Of a DNA stretch of 64,000 bases, positions 8,663-17,629 are shown in pieces. The stretch lies in NCBI RefSeq assembly GCF_002099195.1, contig NZ_NBYX01000003.1, positions 248,001 through 312,000 of the forward strand. The letters are read 5' to 3'. The stretch's first letter is position 1; every line of letters starts with the position of its first letter. The stretch comes from Burkholderia puraquae (lineage in GTDB: Bacteria > Pseudomonadota > Gammaproteobacteria > Burkholderiales > Burkholderiaceae). Both the position numbers and the translations under genes were made by a program. Under the pieces are notes generated by a model. The model did not search any database. It saw nothing but the letters and a program-made list of their open reading frames with translations, and was not told the origin of the DNA.

Positions 8663-9190
8663 TCAAACCGGGAAAATCAGCGAATTCGGAATCATCTCGC
8701 TGTCGTAGACGCAGATGCGCGACTCGAAACGCAGCCCCTGCGGCGTACGCACGATCCGGTCCAGGTAGCGCCCGGTGTTGTAGACGTCGCTCATCTGCTC
8801 GGTCTTCGTGCGAAGCACCGCGTAGTTGGTCTCGGCCTCGATCACCGTGTCGTCGAGATACGTGACGAGCGGCAGCCCGATCACGTGGCGCTGGTAGTAC
8901 GGATCGAAGAACAGCGTCTCCTTGATGCCGTAGACACGATCCTTCAGCATGCCCTTGCTCTCGAAGTCCATCACCGCGAGCGGCAGGTTGCGCTCGTGGT
9001 TCTCGCGCGGCACCACCGTGTACCGGCATTGCTCGACGAAGAATTCCGGCCACGCGTCCCAGTCGCCGCCGTCGAGCACGGCCGCATACCGTGCATTGAG
9101 CTGGACGAGCGCGTAGAAATCCTCGAAGCTCGCGCCGCCCTGGTGCGGCTCGGCGGCCGGCCGGCCCGTTCGTGTCGTGATCGTGCTCAT
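8663..9190 (-). CDS. Aromatic-ring-hydroxylating oxygenase small (beta) subunit
   Basis: A 175-residue SnoaL/NTF2-fold beta subunit resembling NagH-type subunits. Typical segments are [19 protein letters not shown] near the start, [16 protein letters not shown] and a C-terminal [18 protein letters not shown]. It gives structural support to the catalytic alpha subunit in the alpha3-beta3 hexamer and has no metal site. The ATG directly abuts the alpha-subunit TGA, which indicates translational coupling and equimolar production. Confidence 0.92.
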   Translation of the reverse strand: MSTITTRTGRPAAEPHQGGASFEDFYALVQLNARYAAVLDGGDWDAWPEFFVEQCRYTVVPRENHERNLPLAVMDFESKGMLKDRVYGIKETLFFDPYYQRHVIGLPLVTYLDDTVIEAETNYAVLRTKTEQMSDVYNTGRYLDRIVRTPQGLRFESRICVYDSEMIPNSLIFPV

Positions 9191-10450
9191 TCAGGCCTCC
9201 ATCACTTGGCGCCAATACTGGTACATGCCGCGCACCAGCGTTTCACTGACCATATGGTCGGTTTGCTCGTCGACCTGCCGGCCGCCGAGTTCGTTGTAGA
9301 CGTTGCCGTGCTGGATCTGCTCGAAACTCTGCTGCACGCATTCGATGACTTCGCCATCGTCCGCCGACACGAAGCCGGCCGGCCCGAACAGATTGGCCTG
9401 GCGCAGACGGCGCCGCGTCATCTCTTCGGTGTCGGTCTCGAAGCCGAAATGCGTCCATACGTAGTCGAACACGCCCGGGCTGACCGGCCGGATGCGCCGC
9501 GTCGACAGTGCATTGACCTGCTGCTGGATGATGACGCTCGGCATCAGCGTGAGCATCACGACGGTCGGATCGCCCCACCACGGTTCGTGCACGACATCGA
9601 GGAAGCGGTCGTCGTTCAGCGTCATGCGCTCCTTGAAGCTCGTCACGTTGTGGGTCACTTCGCCGCCGCCGCCGCCGCTGCGGATCGACACCATCGCGCC
9701 GTGCCGGTGATGCTCGTCGGTCACGAGCTTCGCGGGATTGTCCGCGCGCCACAGGCCGAAATTGACGAACCAGGTATGCAGCAGCCCCGCGTGATAGGGA
9801 TCCTTGATGTTCTCGACCATCAGCTTCCAGTTGCTCGGCACGCGCTGCCGCGTGTAGCCGAGCACGGTCAGCTTCGGGCCGTGGAACAGGCGATCGTAGT
9901 AAGGCAGGATGCGCGGCCCGAGGAAGTCCTCGAACGATTCGACATTCTCGTCGAACGACGCGAACACCGCGCCGCCGCGCGTCGATACGCGCAGGCGCCG
10001 CAACGCATGCTTGCCCGGATCGAAATCCGCCGGCATGCCGCCGTTGATCGTGCCGCCCTGACGCACGCCGCGCCGGAACGGCACGCCGATCAGGTTGCCC
10101 TTCAGGTCGTAGTTCCACTGGTGATAAGGGCAGTGGAAATCCTTCGCTTTCCCCGAACGTTCGCGGCAAAACTGCATGCCGCGGTGCGCGCACGCATTTT
10201 CGAAGACGACGACTTCGCCGTCCTCCGTGCGCGTCATCACGACGGAACGCTCGCCGACCTCCGTGCGCTGGAAATCGCCGGGAGACGGCACTTCGGCTTC
10301 AAGGCCGATGTAGCACCAGTGATTCGCGTAGAACAGGCGCTCGAGTTCGCGCTGATACAGCGCTTCACTCGTGTACGCCTCGTACGGCGTGCGGCTGGCG
10401 CCGTCGCCTTTCCAGTCGAGCGCGCGGGCGATGTCGATGGGTGAGTTCAA
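9191..10450 (-). CDS. Rieske oxygenase large (alpha) subunit, salicylate-5-hydroxylase (NagG)-like
   Basis: A 419-residue catalytic subunit. The Rieske cluster ligands are C87/H89 and C107/H110. The mononuclear iron site is in DPYH-AGLLH (H220, H225), with the bridging Asp at 217. Stretches such as [19 protein letters not shown] and [16 protein letters not shown] follow the NagG pattern as I recall it, so a hydroxylated or carboxylated aromatic ring is the likely substrate. The start is a TTG at 10450 with a perfect AAGGAG five bases upstream; the in-frame upstream extension overlaps aroG and lacks the family N-terminus. In context it probably hydroxylates the pathway product. The exact substrate is not determined. 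Confidence 0.92.
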   Translation of the reverse strand: MNSPIDIARALDWKGDGASRTPYEAYTSEALYQRELERLFYANHWCYIGLEAEVPSPGDFQRTEVGERSVVMTRTEDGEVVVFENACAHRGMQFCRERSGKAKDFHCPYHQWNYDLKGNLIGVPFRRGVRQGGTINGGMPADFDPGKHALRRLRVSTRGGAVFASFDENVESFEDFLGPRILPYYDRLFHGPKLTVLGYTRQRVPSNWKLMVENIKDPYHAGLLHTWFVNFGLWRADNPAKLVTDEHHRHGAMVSIRSGGGGGEVTHNVTSFKERMTLNDDRFLDVVHEPWWGDPTVVMLTLMPSVIIQQQVNALSTRRIRPVSPGVFDYVWTHFGFETDTEEMTRRRLRQANLFGPAGFVSADDGEVIECVQQSFEQIQHGNVYNELGGRQVDEQTDHMVSETLVRGMYQYWRQVMEA

Positions 10451-10461
10451 GAGAGCTCCTT

Positions 10462-11568
10462 TCAGTAAGAAACAGCCTGCAGCGCAACGGCGGCGCCGTG
10501 CGCGATGAAGCCGGCTGGCGAACGCCGCCGCGCAACCACCGCGGCAGCCAACTGCTCGACGAGCTCGGCTGTGTGATCCCAGCCGAGACATGCGTCGGTA
10601 ATGCTTTGGCCGAACACCGGTGGCGTGCCCGGCACCACGTCCTGCCGCCCCTCGACGAGGAACGACTCGATCATCACGCCCACGATGGCGCGCTCGCCGC
10701 GATGCAGTTGCGCGGCGAGATTGCCGCAGACATCGATCTGCGCGCGCGTCTGCTTGCCGCTGTTGCCGTGGCTCGCGTCGATCACGACATACGGGGGGAG
10801 ATGCGCGTCGCGCAGCGCGGCGCAGGCTGCCGCAACGCTCGCGGCGTCGTAGTTCGGGGTCTTGCCGCCGCGCAGGACGACATGCGTGTCGGGATTGCCG
10901 GGCGTGGTCGCTATTTCCACGCCGCCGGAAACGGACGGTCTCAGGTAGCAGTGCGAAACACGCGACGCGCGGATCGCGTCGATCGCGACCTTCACGTTGC
11001 CGTCGGTACCGTTCTTGAAGCCGACCGGCAGGTCGAGCCCCGACGCCGCCTGGCGATGGATCTGCGATTCGGTCGTCCGGGCGCCGATCGCGCCCCAGGA
11101 TACGAGGTCGTCGAGATACGGCGCGGTCATCGGATCGAGAAACTCCGTCGCGGCCGGCAAGCCCAGCGCGTTGATGCCGAGCAGCACCTTGCGCGCCACG
11201 CGCAGGCCGTCCTCGATCCGGAAACTGCCGTCGAGATACGGATCGTTCAACAGTCCTTTCCAGCCGACCGTGGTGCGGGGCTTCTCGAAATAGACGCGCA
11301 TCACGATCTCGAGCACATCGGCGTACCGCTCGCGCAGCGGCGCGAGCCGGCGCGCGAACGCCAGCGCGGCCTCTGCGTCATGGATCGAACACGGGCCGAC
11401 GATCAGCGCAAGCCGATCGTCCTCGCCCGCGATGATCTGCGCCAATGCACGCCGCGCATCGCCGATCGAGCGTGCCAGGCCGGGATCGCGTGGCAATTCG
11501 GCGCGCAACCGCTGCGCACTGATCACCGCCACGCCTTGCGTCAACGCTGCCTCAACGGATTTTTCCAT
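10462..11568 (-). CDS. aroG: 3-deoxy-7-phosphoheptulonate (DAHP) synthase, type I
   Basis: A 368-residue enzyme condensing PEP and erythrose-4-phosphate, the first step of the shikimate pathway. All core motifs are intact: GPCSIHD (58-64), KPRTTVGWKG, ARTTESQ, RGGKTPNYD, DASHGNSGK and GVMIESFLVEGRQ. The length fits the AroF/G/H family. It is the first gene of a minus-strand operon with the Rieske oxygenase (11 bp gap), so it is co-expressed with a tailoring enzyme rather than with housekeeping aro genes. Which amino acid, if any, inhibits it cannot be read here. Confidence 0.95.
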   Translation of the reverse strand: MEKSVEAALTQGVAVISAQRLRAELPRDPGLARSIGDARRALAQIIAGEDDRLALIVGPCSIHDAEAALAFARRLAPLRERYADVLEIVMRVYFEKPRTTVGWKGLLNDPYLDGSFRIEDGLRVARKVLLGINALGLPAATEFLDPMTAPYLDDLVSWGAIGARTTESQIHRQAASGLDLPVGFKNGTDGNVKVAIDAIRASRVSHCYLRPSVSGGVEIATTPGNPDTHVVLRGGKTPNYDAASVAAACAALRDAHLPPYVVIDASHGNSGKQTRAQIDVCGNLAAQLHRGERAIVGVMIESFLVEGRQDVVPGTPPVFGQSITDACLGWDHTAELVEQLAAAVVARRRSPAGFIAHGAAVALQAVSY

Positions 11569-11637
11569 TTATCACTCCACTCTCGCTGATCGGATGCCGA
11601 TTTACGGAGCAATTAGAGCGCGGTCAAATCCGGGGTG

Positions 11638-11697
11638 ATACTGTCATTTATCGCAGAAGCATTTCGCATAGTGAATATCTGTGATTTCCGACAGTAT
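11638..11697. promoter_or_regulatory. Divergent promoter with two lux-type dyads
   Basis: Two CTG-N10-CAG sites, 11641-11656 and 11679-11694, lie in the 206-bp gap between aroG and the thioesterase gene. The second is a full CTGT-N8-ACAG dyad. The outer half-sites also form an 8-bp inverted repeat, ATACTGTC (11638-11645) with GACAGTAT (11690-11697). LuxR-family or LysR-family binding is an inference from geometry. Confidence 0.45.
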
Positions 11698-11774
11698 TCC
11701 AATATGCGGTTCACGTCTAACTTAACTCCTGAACAAACACGTTCTCACCTGCCGTTCTGCCAAGGAGCCTCACT

Positions 11775-12215
11775 ATGACAAGAAAATATTTTGAAACCAG
11801 AATCGACGTGAAATATCGGGAGACGGACGCAATGGGCCACGTGAGCAGCCCGGTCTATTACGATTATCTGCAGCATGCATACCTGACCTACATGCACGAT
11901 CTGCTCGAACTGCCCTATTCGGAAAAGCTGCCGCACATCATGGTCAAGACGTCGTGCGAGTATCTGAAGCCCGCCCAGTACGGCGATACGATCACGGTCC
12001 GCAGCAGCGTCACGCGCTTCGGCTCGAAGAGCTTCGAACTGGAATACCTGATGGTGCGCGACGCGCAGGCGGCCAGCGAGAATTCGGACGACGATCAGGC
12101 GGTGGTTGCGCGGGCCGTGTCCACGCACGTGATGTTCGACTATGGCAGCAAGACCACGGTGCCGGTGCCGGAAGAGTTCAGGACGCGCGTGCTGTCGTTC
12201 CAGGGCGCGATCTGA
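11775..12215 (+). CDS. Hotdog-fold acyl-CoA thioesterase (4HBT/YbgC type)
   Basis: A 146-residue single hotdog domain with the 4-hydroxybenzoyl-CoA thioesterase pattern YRETDAMGHVSSPVYYDYL near residues 15-33, where an Asp acts in related enzymes. It hydrolyses acyl- or aryl-CoA thioesters. A good AAGGAG ribosome site lies 7-8 bases upstream. It is transcribed divergently from the aroG-Rieske operon across a shared regulatory region. In this cluster it may release a CoA-bound aromatic intermediate, which would fit a phenylacetyl-CoA-derived product; that is inference. Confidence 0.88.
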   Translation: MTRKYFETRIDVKYRETDAMGHVSSPVYYDYLQHAYLTYMHDLLELPYSEKLPHIMVKTSCEYLKPAQYGDTITVRSSVTRFGSKSFELEYLMVRDAQAASENSDDDQAVVARAVSTHVMFDYGSKTTVPVPEEFRTRVLSFQGAI

Positions 12216-12222
12216 TGTCGCA

Positions 12223-12242
12223 ACCGGGGCGAACGCCCCGGT
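12223..12242. terminator. Hairpin between convergent genes
   Basis: ACCGGGGC and GCCCCGGT with a GAAC tetraloop, between the thioesterase stop and the convergent LuxR-type gene. It has no U-tract on either side, so it may be a weak bidirectional terminator. Confidence 0.5.
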
Positions 12243-12247
12243 GCCGT

Positions 12248-12499
12248 TCATGCAAACACGATCAGGCCCATCAACACGGCCTTCACGACCGCATTGGTCT
12301 TGTTGGACGCGTTGAGCTTCGCGATCGATCGCGAAATATGGAAATTGATCGTCCGCTCGGTCAAGCCGAGAATGATGCCGATCTCATACGCGGTCTTCCC
12401 CTCCGCCGCCCATCGCAATACCTCGCATTCCCGCATACTCAGCGTGACATCATCGGGAGTCGCGATATTCGCCGCACACTGAACCATTCGTTTCTCCAT
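12248..12499 (-). CDS. Stand-alone LuxR-type (GerE) DNA-binding domain protein
   Basis: A protein of only 83 residues, nearly all of it the LuxR-family helix-turn-helix (about 19-80): LSMRECEVLRWAAEGKTAYE, then ILGLTERTINFHI and NKTNAVVKAVLMGLI, very like the C-terminus of CepR-type quorum-sensing regulators. The acyl-homoserine-lactone-binding domain is absent, and the next upstream DNA is a LysR gene, so this is not simply a cut-off frame. An internal ATG four codons in (12487) has a better GGAG spacing and may be the true start. It could activate or compete at lux-type sites in this cluster. Confidence 0.8.
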   Translation of the reverse strand: MEKRMVQCAANIATPDDVTLSMRECEVLRWAAEGKTAYEIGIILGLTERTINFHISRSIAKLNASNKTNAVVKAVLMGLIVFA

Positions 12500-12775
12500 C
12501 CATAATAAGACGCCAATATTTCAGATTCACGATTTCCAATGTTCACCTCAATTCACTACCCCTCGGATTGGATATTTATTATTTAAAGGCGTCACGAATG
12601 TTCGGCGAATTCAAAAGCAATAAACGTCCCACCCATTATCTCCGGTGTTGTCCAACCGGAATCGAGCATACCGAATCGATTTACGCTTCGGAAGATGCAT
12701 GAAACGCAATGTATCAATGACGTTGACGCACGCCACCAGACTTGCATGACGCGTCACATCGAAACGGCCACGAAA
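12500..12775. other. Intergenic region upstream of the LuxR-type gene
   Basis: 276 bp, visibly AT-rich at 12,490-12,640, which fits the promoter of the LuxR-type gene and the 3' end of the LysR gene. I see no clear dyad or small gene in it. Confidence 0.4.
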
Positions 12776-13690
12776 CTAGCGGGCGTTCGCATCGGCAACG
12801 CGTGGCGCGCAGATATTGCGCACGCAATCGCGCAGCCATCGATGCGCGGGGTCGCGATCGAAACGCGGGTGCCAGATCTGCGAGACGGTCAGGTCTGCGA
12901 TCGGCACCGGCAGCGTAAAGCTGTGCATGCCGACGCGGGACCGCTCGGTCTGCCGCTCCGGCACGCTGGCGACGAAGTCCGAGCCGCGCGCAAGCGAGAG
13001 CGCGGTCGGGAAGCTCGACACGACGGTGGTCACCGAGCGCGCGATGCCGAGGGAATTGAGCAGCGTATCGATCGGCCCGTTGAACTGCCCGCGGCGCGAC
13101 ACGCCCACCTGCGGAAACGACGCGAAGCGCTCCGGCGTCATTTCGCCGGACGCCAGCGGATGATTCGCGCGGACCACGCCGATGAAGCGGTCGCGAAACA
13201 GCGCCTGCACGCGCAACTCCGGGCCGGCCTGGCCGATCACGCCGACCTCGAGATCGATGTCGCCATTGCGCAATGCGTCGACATGCTTGTTGGGTTTGGG
13301 TGCGAAGCGCAGCCGCACGTCGGGTGCCGTACCGGACGCGTGCTCGAGCAGCGCCGGCGCAAACGTCTCGACGAACGCCTCGTTCGCGCGAATCGAGAAC
13401 GTGCGCTTGAGCGTACTCATGTCGACCCGTTCGCACGGGCACATGACCGATTGCGCCTCCACAACGAGCGCATGCACCCTGTCGCGCAACTCGAGCGCGC
13501 GCGGGGTCGGGACGAGGTCCCGCCCTGCCCGCACCAGCAACGGGTCTCCCGTCATCACCCGCAACCGCGCGAGCGAGCGGCTGAGTGCGGACGGGCTGAG
13601 GCCGAGCGCGTTGGCCGCGCCCACTACGCTGTTCTCGGACAGCAATGCGTCCAGAACGACAAGAAGATTGAGGTCGATGGAAGTCGCCAT
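12776..13690 (-). CDS. LysR-family transcriptional regulator
   Basis: A 304-residue regulator: winged HTH at about 3-62 (DLNLLVVLDALL, AANALGLSPSALSRSLARLR) and a periplasmic-binding-protein-like effector domain at 90-300. The HTH style (DPLLVRAGRDLVPTPRA) is that of the NahR/NodD-like branch that senses aromatic compounds. The start at 13690 was chosen from the usual family N-terminus. It ends the aromatic cluster and probably controls it, but its target sites cannot be fixed from the sequence alone. Confidence 0.88.
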   Translation of the reverse strand: MATSIDLNLLVVLDALLSENSVVGAANALGLSPSALSRSLARLRVMTGDPLLVRAGRDLVPTPRALELRDRVHALVVEAQSVMCPCERVDMSTLKRTFSIRANEAFVETFAPALLEHASGTAPDVRLRFAPKPNKHVDALRNGDIDLEVGVIGQAGPELRVQALFRDRFIGVVRANHPLASGEMTPERFASFPQVGVSRRGQFNGPIDTLLNSLGIARSVTTVVSSFPTALSLARGSDFVASVPERQTERSRVGMHSFTLPVPIADLTVSQIWHPRFDRDPAHRWLRDCVRNICAPRVADANAR

Positions 13691-14569
13691 GATGCGCCCA
13701 TGCTGTACTGTCGGGACCGGCCGGCCGATGGGCCAACGGCATCGTGCCTCGAGCGCAGGTGCTCCGTGATCGCGATATACCGGAAATCGGCAGTCGCGCC
13801 GCCGAGCCTGGCGCACGATCGTGCGTCCGCCTGAGAGGCGTGCCGTGAATGGCGGGGAGAATTTCTGCCGCTGAGAAAATCCGCTGCGGATTTATTGCAC
13901 TTGTGAACGATTGTGCACCGCGTTGCAACAAACCGCAACCCGACTCGACGGATATTCGGTTTAAATGAAACGATGCGCACGAATGAACAATAAAACAAAC
14001 CGATTCCATTGCGTCGATCCGCGAATCGCGCACGCAAACCGGCCGGCCGATGAAGCAGAGCCCGCCGCAGCAAGCCTGCGCCGGCCTCACCAGCCCCTGC
14101 GCGAGCGCCCGCCGGCACGGCTTCCGCGCAAAGTACGGCACGTTCTGCGCACCGGGACTGAATACCAGAACTTTTAAACTCTTCTATTGACTTTCACACC
14201 GACATTCCGCTTTGACGGTCAATCGTTTCACAAAACAAATCTGGATCGGATGATTCGCGTATGTCTCTCCGCCATCCGGGAAAATCCGTTTGATTGCCCG
14301 GCCCGCCCCTTTTCTCGACTCGATCGGCATTTCACGAAAATTCGGCCGGCGCGATGTATCCGGACGAGCGGTATGTGCGTCAAACCTGCAACCGCTTCGC
14401 CCGTTTCTCGTTGCGCGTGTCGATCCGGCGGACGGCCAGGGCCACGCGTCCAACGGCACGCCGTCCCGGCACCCGTTCCCGGCCAACCCGATCCTGCATT
14501 ACCATCGTGCGTCCGCCGCAGTTGCCCGCTTGCCGCAAGCAAGCCCAGCCACTTCCCCGTCCCGCACCC
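13691..14569. other. Long intergenic region between the LysR and TauE/SafE genes
   Basis: About 880 bp with an AT-rich core around 13,850-14,350. It must hold the divergent promoters of the LysR regulator and the permease. Several short open frames exist, but none has convincing codon bias or a recognisable product. I see no RNA gene. Confidence 0.4.
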
Positions 14570-15307
14570 ATGCTCGCTCTCGTCATCCTCGCCGGCCTCT
14601 GGGCCGGACTGCAGAACACGCTGGCGGGCGGCGGCTCGTTCGTCACGCTGCCCGCGCTGATCGTGTCGGGCATGTCGCCGCTCGCGGCAAACATCACGTC
14701 GACGGTCGCGCTGTTTCCCGCGCAGGTCACGACCGGCTGGGCGAGTCGCAACATGGTGCGCGGCGTGGGCAGGCTGTCGTTTCGCGCGATGTTCTTCATC
14801 AGCGTGGTCGGCGGCGCGCTCGGCGGGCTGCTGTTGCTGAAGACCCCGTCGTCGATCTTCTCGCGCCTCGTGCCGTGGCTCGTGCTGTTCGCGACGATCG
14901 TGTTCGCATGGGGCAGCTTTTTCCGCAAGCCGAGCGAAGGCACGGCCCATCTCGGCACCGTCCCCGCTGCGCTCTCGCAGTTCATGATCGCGATCTACGG
15001 CGGCTACTTCGGTGGCGGGCTCGGCTTCCTGATGATGGCCGTGCTGACGATGGCCGGCCTGTCGCCACGCCACGCGATGTCGACGAAGAACGCGCTCGCG
15101 GGCGTGATGAACGCATCGGCCGTCGTGCTGTTCCTGACGTCGCCGCACCTGCACTGGGGCAAGGCGCTCGCGCTCGGCGGCGGCGCGATCGTCGGCGGCC
15201 TGCTCGGCACGTGGGCGCTGCATCGCGTGAACGAACGCGTGCTGCGGATCGGGATCGTCTGCATCGGCGCGGTGCTGACCGTCGGGTTGTTCGTCAAGCC
15301 GATCTGA
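14570..15307 (+). CDS. TauE/SafE-family membrane transporter
   Basis: A 245-residue polytopic protein with about 8 hydrophobic segments in two halves, each beginning with a Gly-rich/Asn-containing re-entrant segment (LQNTLAGGGSFVTLP and YGGYFGGGLGFLMM). This is the hallmark of the TauE/SafE (DUF81) permeases that move sulfite, sulfoacetate or other small organic anions. I started it at 14570, where the first membrane helix begins; the upstream extension is Arg/Pro-rich and unlikely to be translated. The substrate is unknown. Confidence 0.88.
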   Translation: MLALVILAGLWAGLQNTLAGGGSFVTLPALIVSGMSPLAANITSTVALFPAQVTTGWASRNMVRGVGRLSFRAMFFISVVGGALGGLLLLKTPSSIFSRLVPWLVLFATIVFAWGSFFRKPSEGTAHLGTVPAALSQFMIAIYGGYFGGGLGFLMMAVLTMAGLSPRHAMSTKNALAGVMNASAVVLFLTSPHLHWGKALALGGGAIVGGLLGTWALHRVNERVLRIGIVCIGAVLTVGLFVKPI

Positions 15308-15607
15308 CGAACGCACCGGCCTGCCGCCGCTGCGGCAATTGATGAGCAAACCGCAAGACGTCTTTCGCATATCTCGTTTGCCGCGACGACGGTGTCCGCC
15401 CACAATCCGGGGTGGCCGTCGTCATCGCCCTCTCGCGGGCACCGACCGGCACTTCGCGGCCGCCATTCCGATTCACCGCCGGCGGCCCGGCACATCGCGT
15501 CACACACGCTCTCTCGACATCGGCGCCCTTTGCGGCGGCAGAACGCTTGCCGCCGCGCCGCCCGATGCGTTCCCGGCAAACGGGCCAACAATAACTAGAG
15601 GTAGGAG
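15308..15607. other. Intergenic region upstream of the amino-acid permease
   Basis: 300 bp of GC-rich DNA ending in a ribosome site (GAGGTAGGAG) for the permease. No recognisable gene or strong hairpin was seen. Confidence 0.4.
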
Positions 15608-16987
15608 ATGCAGGACAACTCGTTGAGGCAAAGCCTCAAGCAACGTCACATCACGATGATCGCGCTTGGCGGCGTGATCGGCGCGGGCCTGTTCGTCGGC
15701 TCCGGCGCCATCATCGCGACAGCCGGCCCCGCGGCGATCCTGTCGTACCTGATCGGCGGCGTGATCGTCACGCTGGTCATGTTCATGCTCGGCGAAATGG
15801 CCTCCCGCAATCCCGACAGCGGGTCGTTCTCCACCTACACGAGCAGCTATCTCGGCGAATGGGCCGGCTTCTCGGTCGGCTGGCTGTACTGGTTCAAGTC
15901 GATGATGACGATCACCGTCGAGGCGATCCTGCTCGGTGCGATCCTCCACGATTTCCTGCCGTGGCTGCCCGTGTGGGGCGGCGCGCTGTTCATGCTCGTC
16001 ACGCTGATCGCGAGCAACGCGTACTCGGTGCGATCGTTCGGCGAAGCCGAATACTGGCTGTCGTTCGCGAAGGTCGCGACGATCATCGTCTTCATGGCGC
16101 TCGGGGCATCGATCCTGCTCGGCTTCCAGCCGCGCATTCCCGCGCCCGGGCTCGTGAACCTCACCGATCACGGCGGCTTCATGCCGAACGGCATTTCGCC
16201 CGTGCTCGCCGGCGTGATGGTCGTGATCTTCTCGCTCGGCGGCAGCGAAATCGCGGCCGTTGCGGCAGGCGAATCCGAGAACCCGAGCAAGAACGTGATC
16301 CGCGCGATCAAGAGCGTGATCGTGCGCGTGATGGTGTTCTACGTCGGCTCGGTGTCGATCCTGATCCTGTGCATGCCATGGACCGACAAGGCCAACCTGA
16401 AATCGCCGTACGTGTCGCTGTTCAGCATGGCAGGCTTCACGGGCGCGGCTGTCGCGATGAAAATCGTGCTGTTCGTGTCGTTCATGTCGGTGATGAACTC
16501 GTTCCTGTTCTCGAACTCGCGCATGCTGTTCTCGCTCAGCCAGCGCGGCCACGCGCCCGCGATGTTCGGCCGCACCAACGCGAAAGGCGTGCCGATGAAT
16601 GCTCTCGTGCTGTGCCTCGCGATCTGCGTGTCGATCCTCGGCATCCACTTCCTGAGCGGCGGCGACCTGTTCCTGATGCTCGCGAAGAGCAGCGGCGCGT
16701 TCGTGATGATCGTGTGGATCTTCATCATCGTCGCGCACTTCGCGATGCGCCGGCAGGAGAAGCACGCACCACGCGATCCGCAGGCGTTCCGCGCGTGGTT
16801 CTATCCGGTGTCGAACTGGATCGCGCTGCTGGCACTCGTTGCCGTGCTCGGCTCACAGGCATTCAACCCGGATTCGCGCTTCCAGTTCTGGTTCACGGTA
16901 TTGACGGCGCTTGCGATCGTCGCAGCGTATTTCCTGCGCCGTAAACCGGCACAACTCGGCGAAGCGGCCGGCGCGAAGCTGCGCTGA
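15608..16987 (+). CDS. Amino-acid permease, AAT/APC family (GabP/AnsP-like)
   Basis: A 459-residue transporter with 12 predicted membrane segments. The N-terminal LKQRHITMIALGGVIGAGLFVGSG holds the GxIGxGLF substrate-binding motif, and AAGESENPSKNVIRAI is the conserved cytoplasmic loop of the AAT family. It is a proton-coupled importer; the relatives carry GABA, asparagine, proline or aromatic amino acids, and the exact substrate is not readable here. It stands alone, flanked by a convergent NnrU gene. Confidence 0.92.
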   Translation: MQDNSLRQSLKQRHITMIALGGVIGAGLFVGSGAIIATAGPAAILSYLIGGVIVTLVMFMLGEMASRNPDSGSFSTYTSSYLGEWAGFSVGWLYWFKSMMTITVEAILLGAILHDFLPWLPVWGGALFMLVTLIASNAYSVRSFGEAEYWLSFAKVATIIVFMALGASILLGFQPRIPAPGLVNLTDHGGFMPNGISPVLAGVMVVIFSLGGSEIAAVAAGESENPSKNVIRAIKSVIVRVMVFYVGSVSILILCMPWTDKANLKSPYVSLFSMAGFTGAAVAMKIVLFVSFMSVMNSFLFSNSRMLFSLSQRGHAPAMFGRTNAKGVPMNALVLCLAICVSILGIHFLSGGDLFLMLAKSSGAFVMIVWIFIIVAHFAMRRQEKHAPRDPQAFRAWFYPVSNWIALLALVAVLGSQAFNPDSRFQFWFTVLTALAIVAAYFLRRKPAQLGEAAGAKLR

Positions 16988-17050
16988 CCGTTGCTCTTGG
17001 CGAGCGAGCGGCGCGCTGGCCGCCGCTCGGTCGCTCGGTCGCTCGGTGGC

Positions 17051-17629
17051 TCAGCCGAACGGCCGCACGCCGATCAGCCAGCCGTGCAGGAACAGCGCGA
17101 AGACGGCCCACACGACGAGCCCGGCCACGATCGCCACGACGTCGCCCGACAGCCTGCCCGCCGGATAGCGAACGCCTTCGCGGCGGTCACGCGCGCGCCA
17201 CACGACGAAATCGACGAGCGACCACACGAAGAAGGCGCCGAACAGCACGACTGCGTGCAGCGTGCCGTTCGCGAGCAGGTGCGCGATCGCCCAGACCGCC
17301 ACGCCGGCCACCATCGGATGGCCGACGAGTGTCTTGATGCGGTTGCCAGGAACGTAGGAGGCGGCGATCAGCACGAATGCGATCGCGGTCAGCATGCCGG
17401 TGAGGTGGCGCACACCGACGGGCGACACCCACAGCTGCGTCGCGCCCTGGCGCGCCATGCCGTAACCCCAGATGATCAGCACGAAGCCGACGATCGACGC
17501 GATCGCATAGGGGCCCTTCCAGCCTTTCTCGCCGATCCGCTCGATCGTTGCTGACCGCCAGCCGTCCGCGACGATCCGGATCGAGTGCACACCGAGGAAG
17601 ATCGCTAAACCGAGAATCAGGACGAGCAT
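17051..17629 (-). CDS. NnrU family membrane protein
   Basis: A 192-residue protein with about five to six membrane helices, starting MLVLILGLAIFLGVHSIRI, with the conserved RHLTGMLTAIAFVLI and VGHPMVAGVAVWAIAHLLANG segments. NnrU was first linked to nitric-oxide/denitrification regulons, but most homologues have no tested function; the fold resembles isoprenylcysteine-methyltransferase-like membrane proteins. No nitrogen-oxide genes are nearby. The start at 17629 places the first helix at the N-terminus; the 5' extension is Arg-rich non-membrane sequence. Confidence 0.85.
   Translation of the reverse strand: MLVLILGLAIFLGVHSIRIVADGWRSATIERIGEKGWKGPYAIASIVGFVLIIWGYGMARQGATQLWVSPVGVRHLTGMLTAIAFVLIAASYVPGNRIKTLVGHPMVAGVAVWAIAHLLANGTLHAVVLFGAFFVWSLVDFVVWRARDRREGVRYPAGRLSGDVVAIVAGLVVWAVFALFLHGWLIGVRPFG

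Noticed and set aside
13965-14177. Small plus-strand frame between the LysR and TauE/SafE genes
   Set aside because: No recognisable domain, poor codon bias and no convincing ribosome site.
16988-17050. GC-rich inverted and tandem GCTCGGTC motifs after the amino-acid permease as a terminator
   Set aside because: The pairing is imperfect and there is no U-tract on either strand; not strong enough to call.
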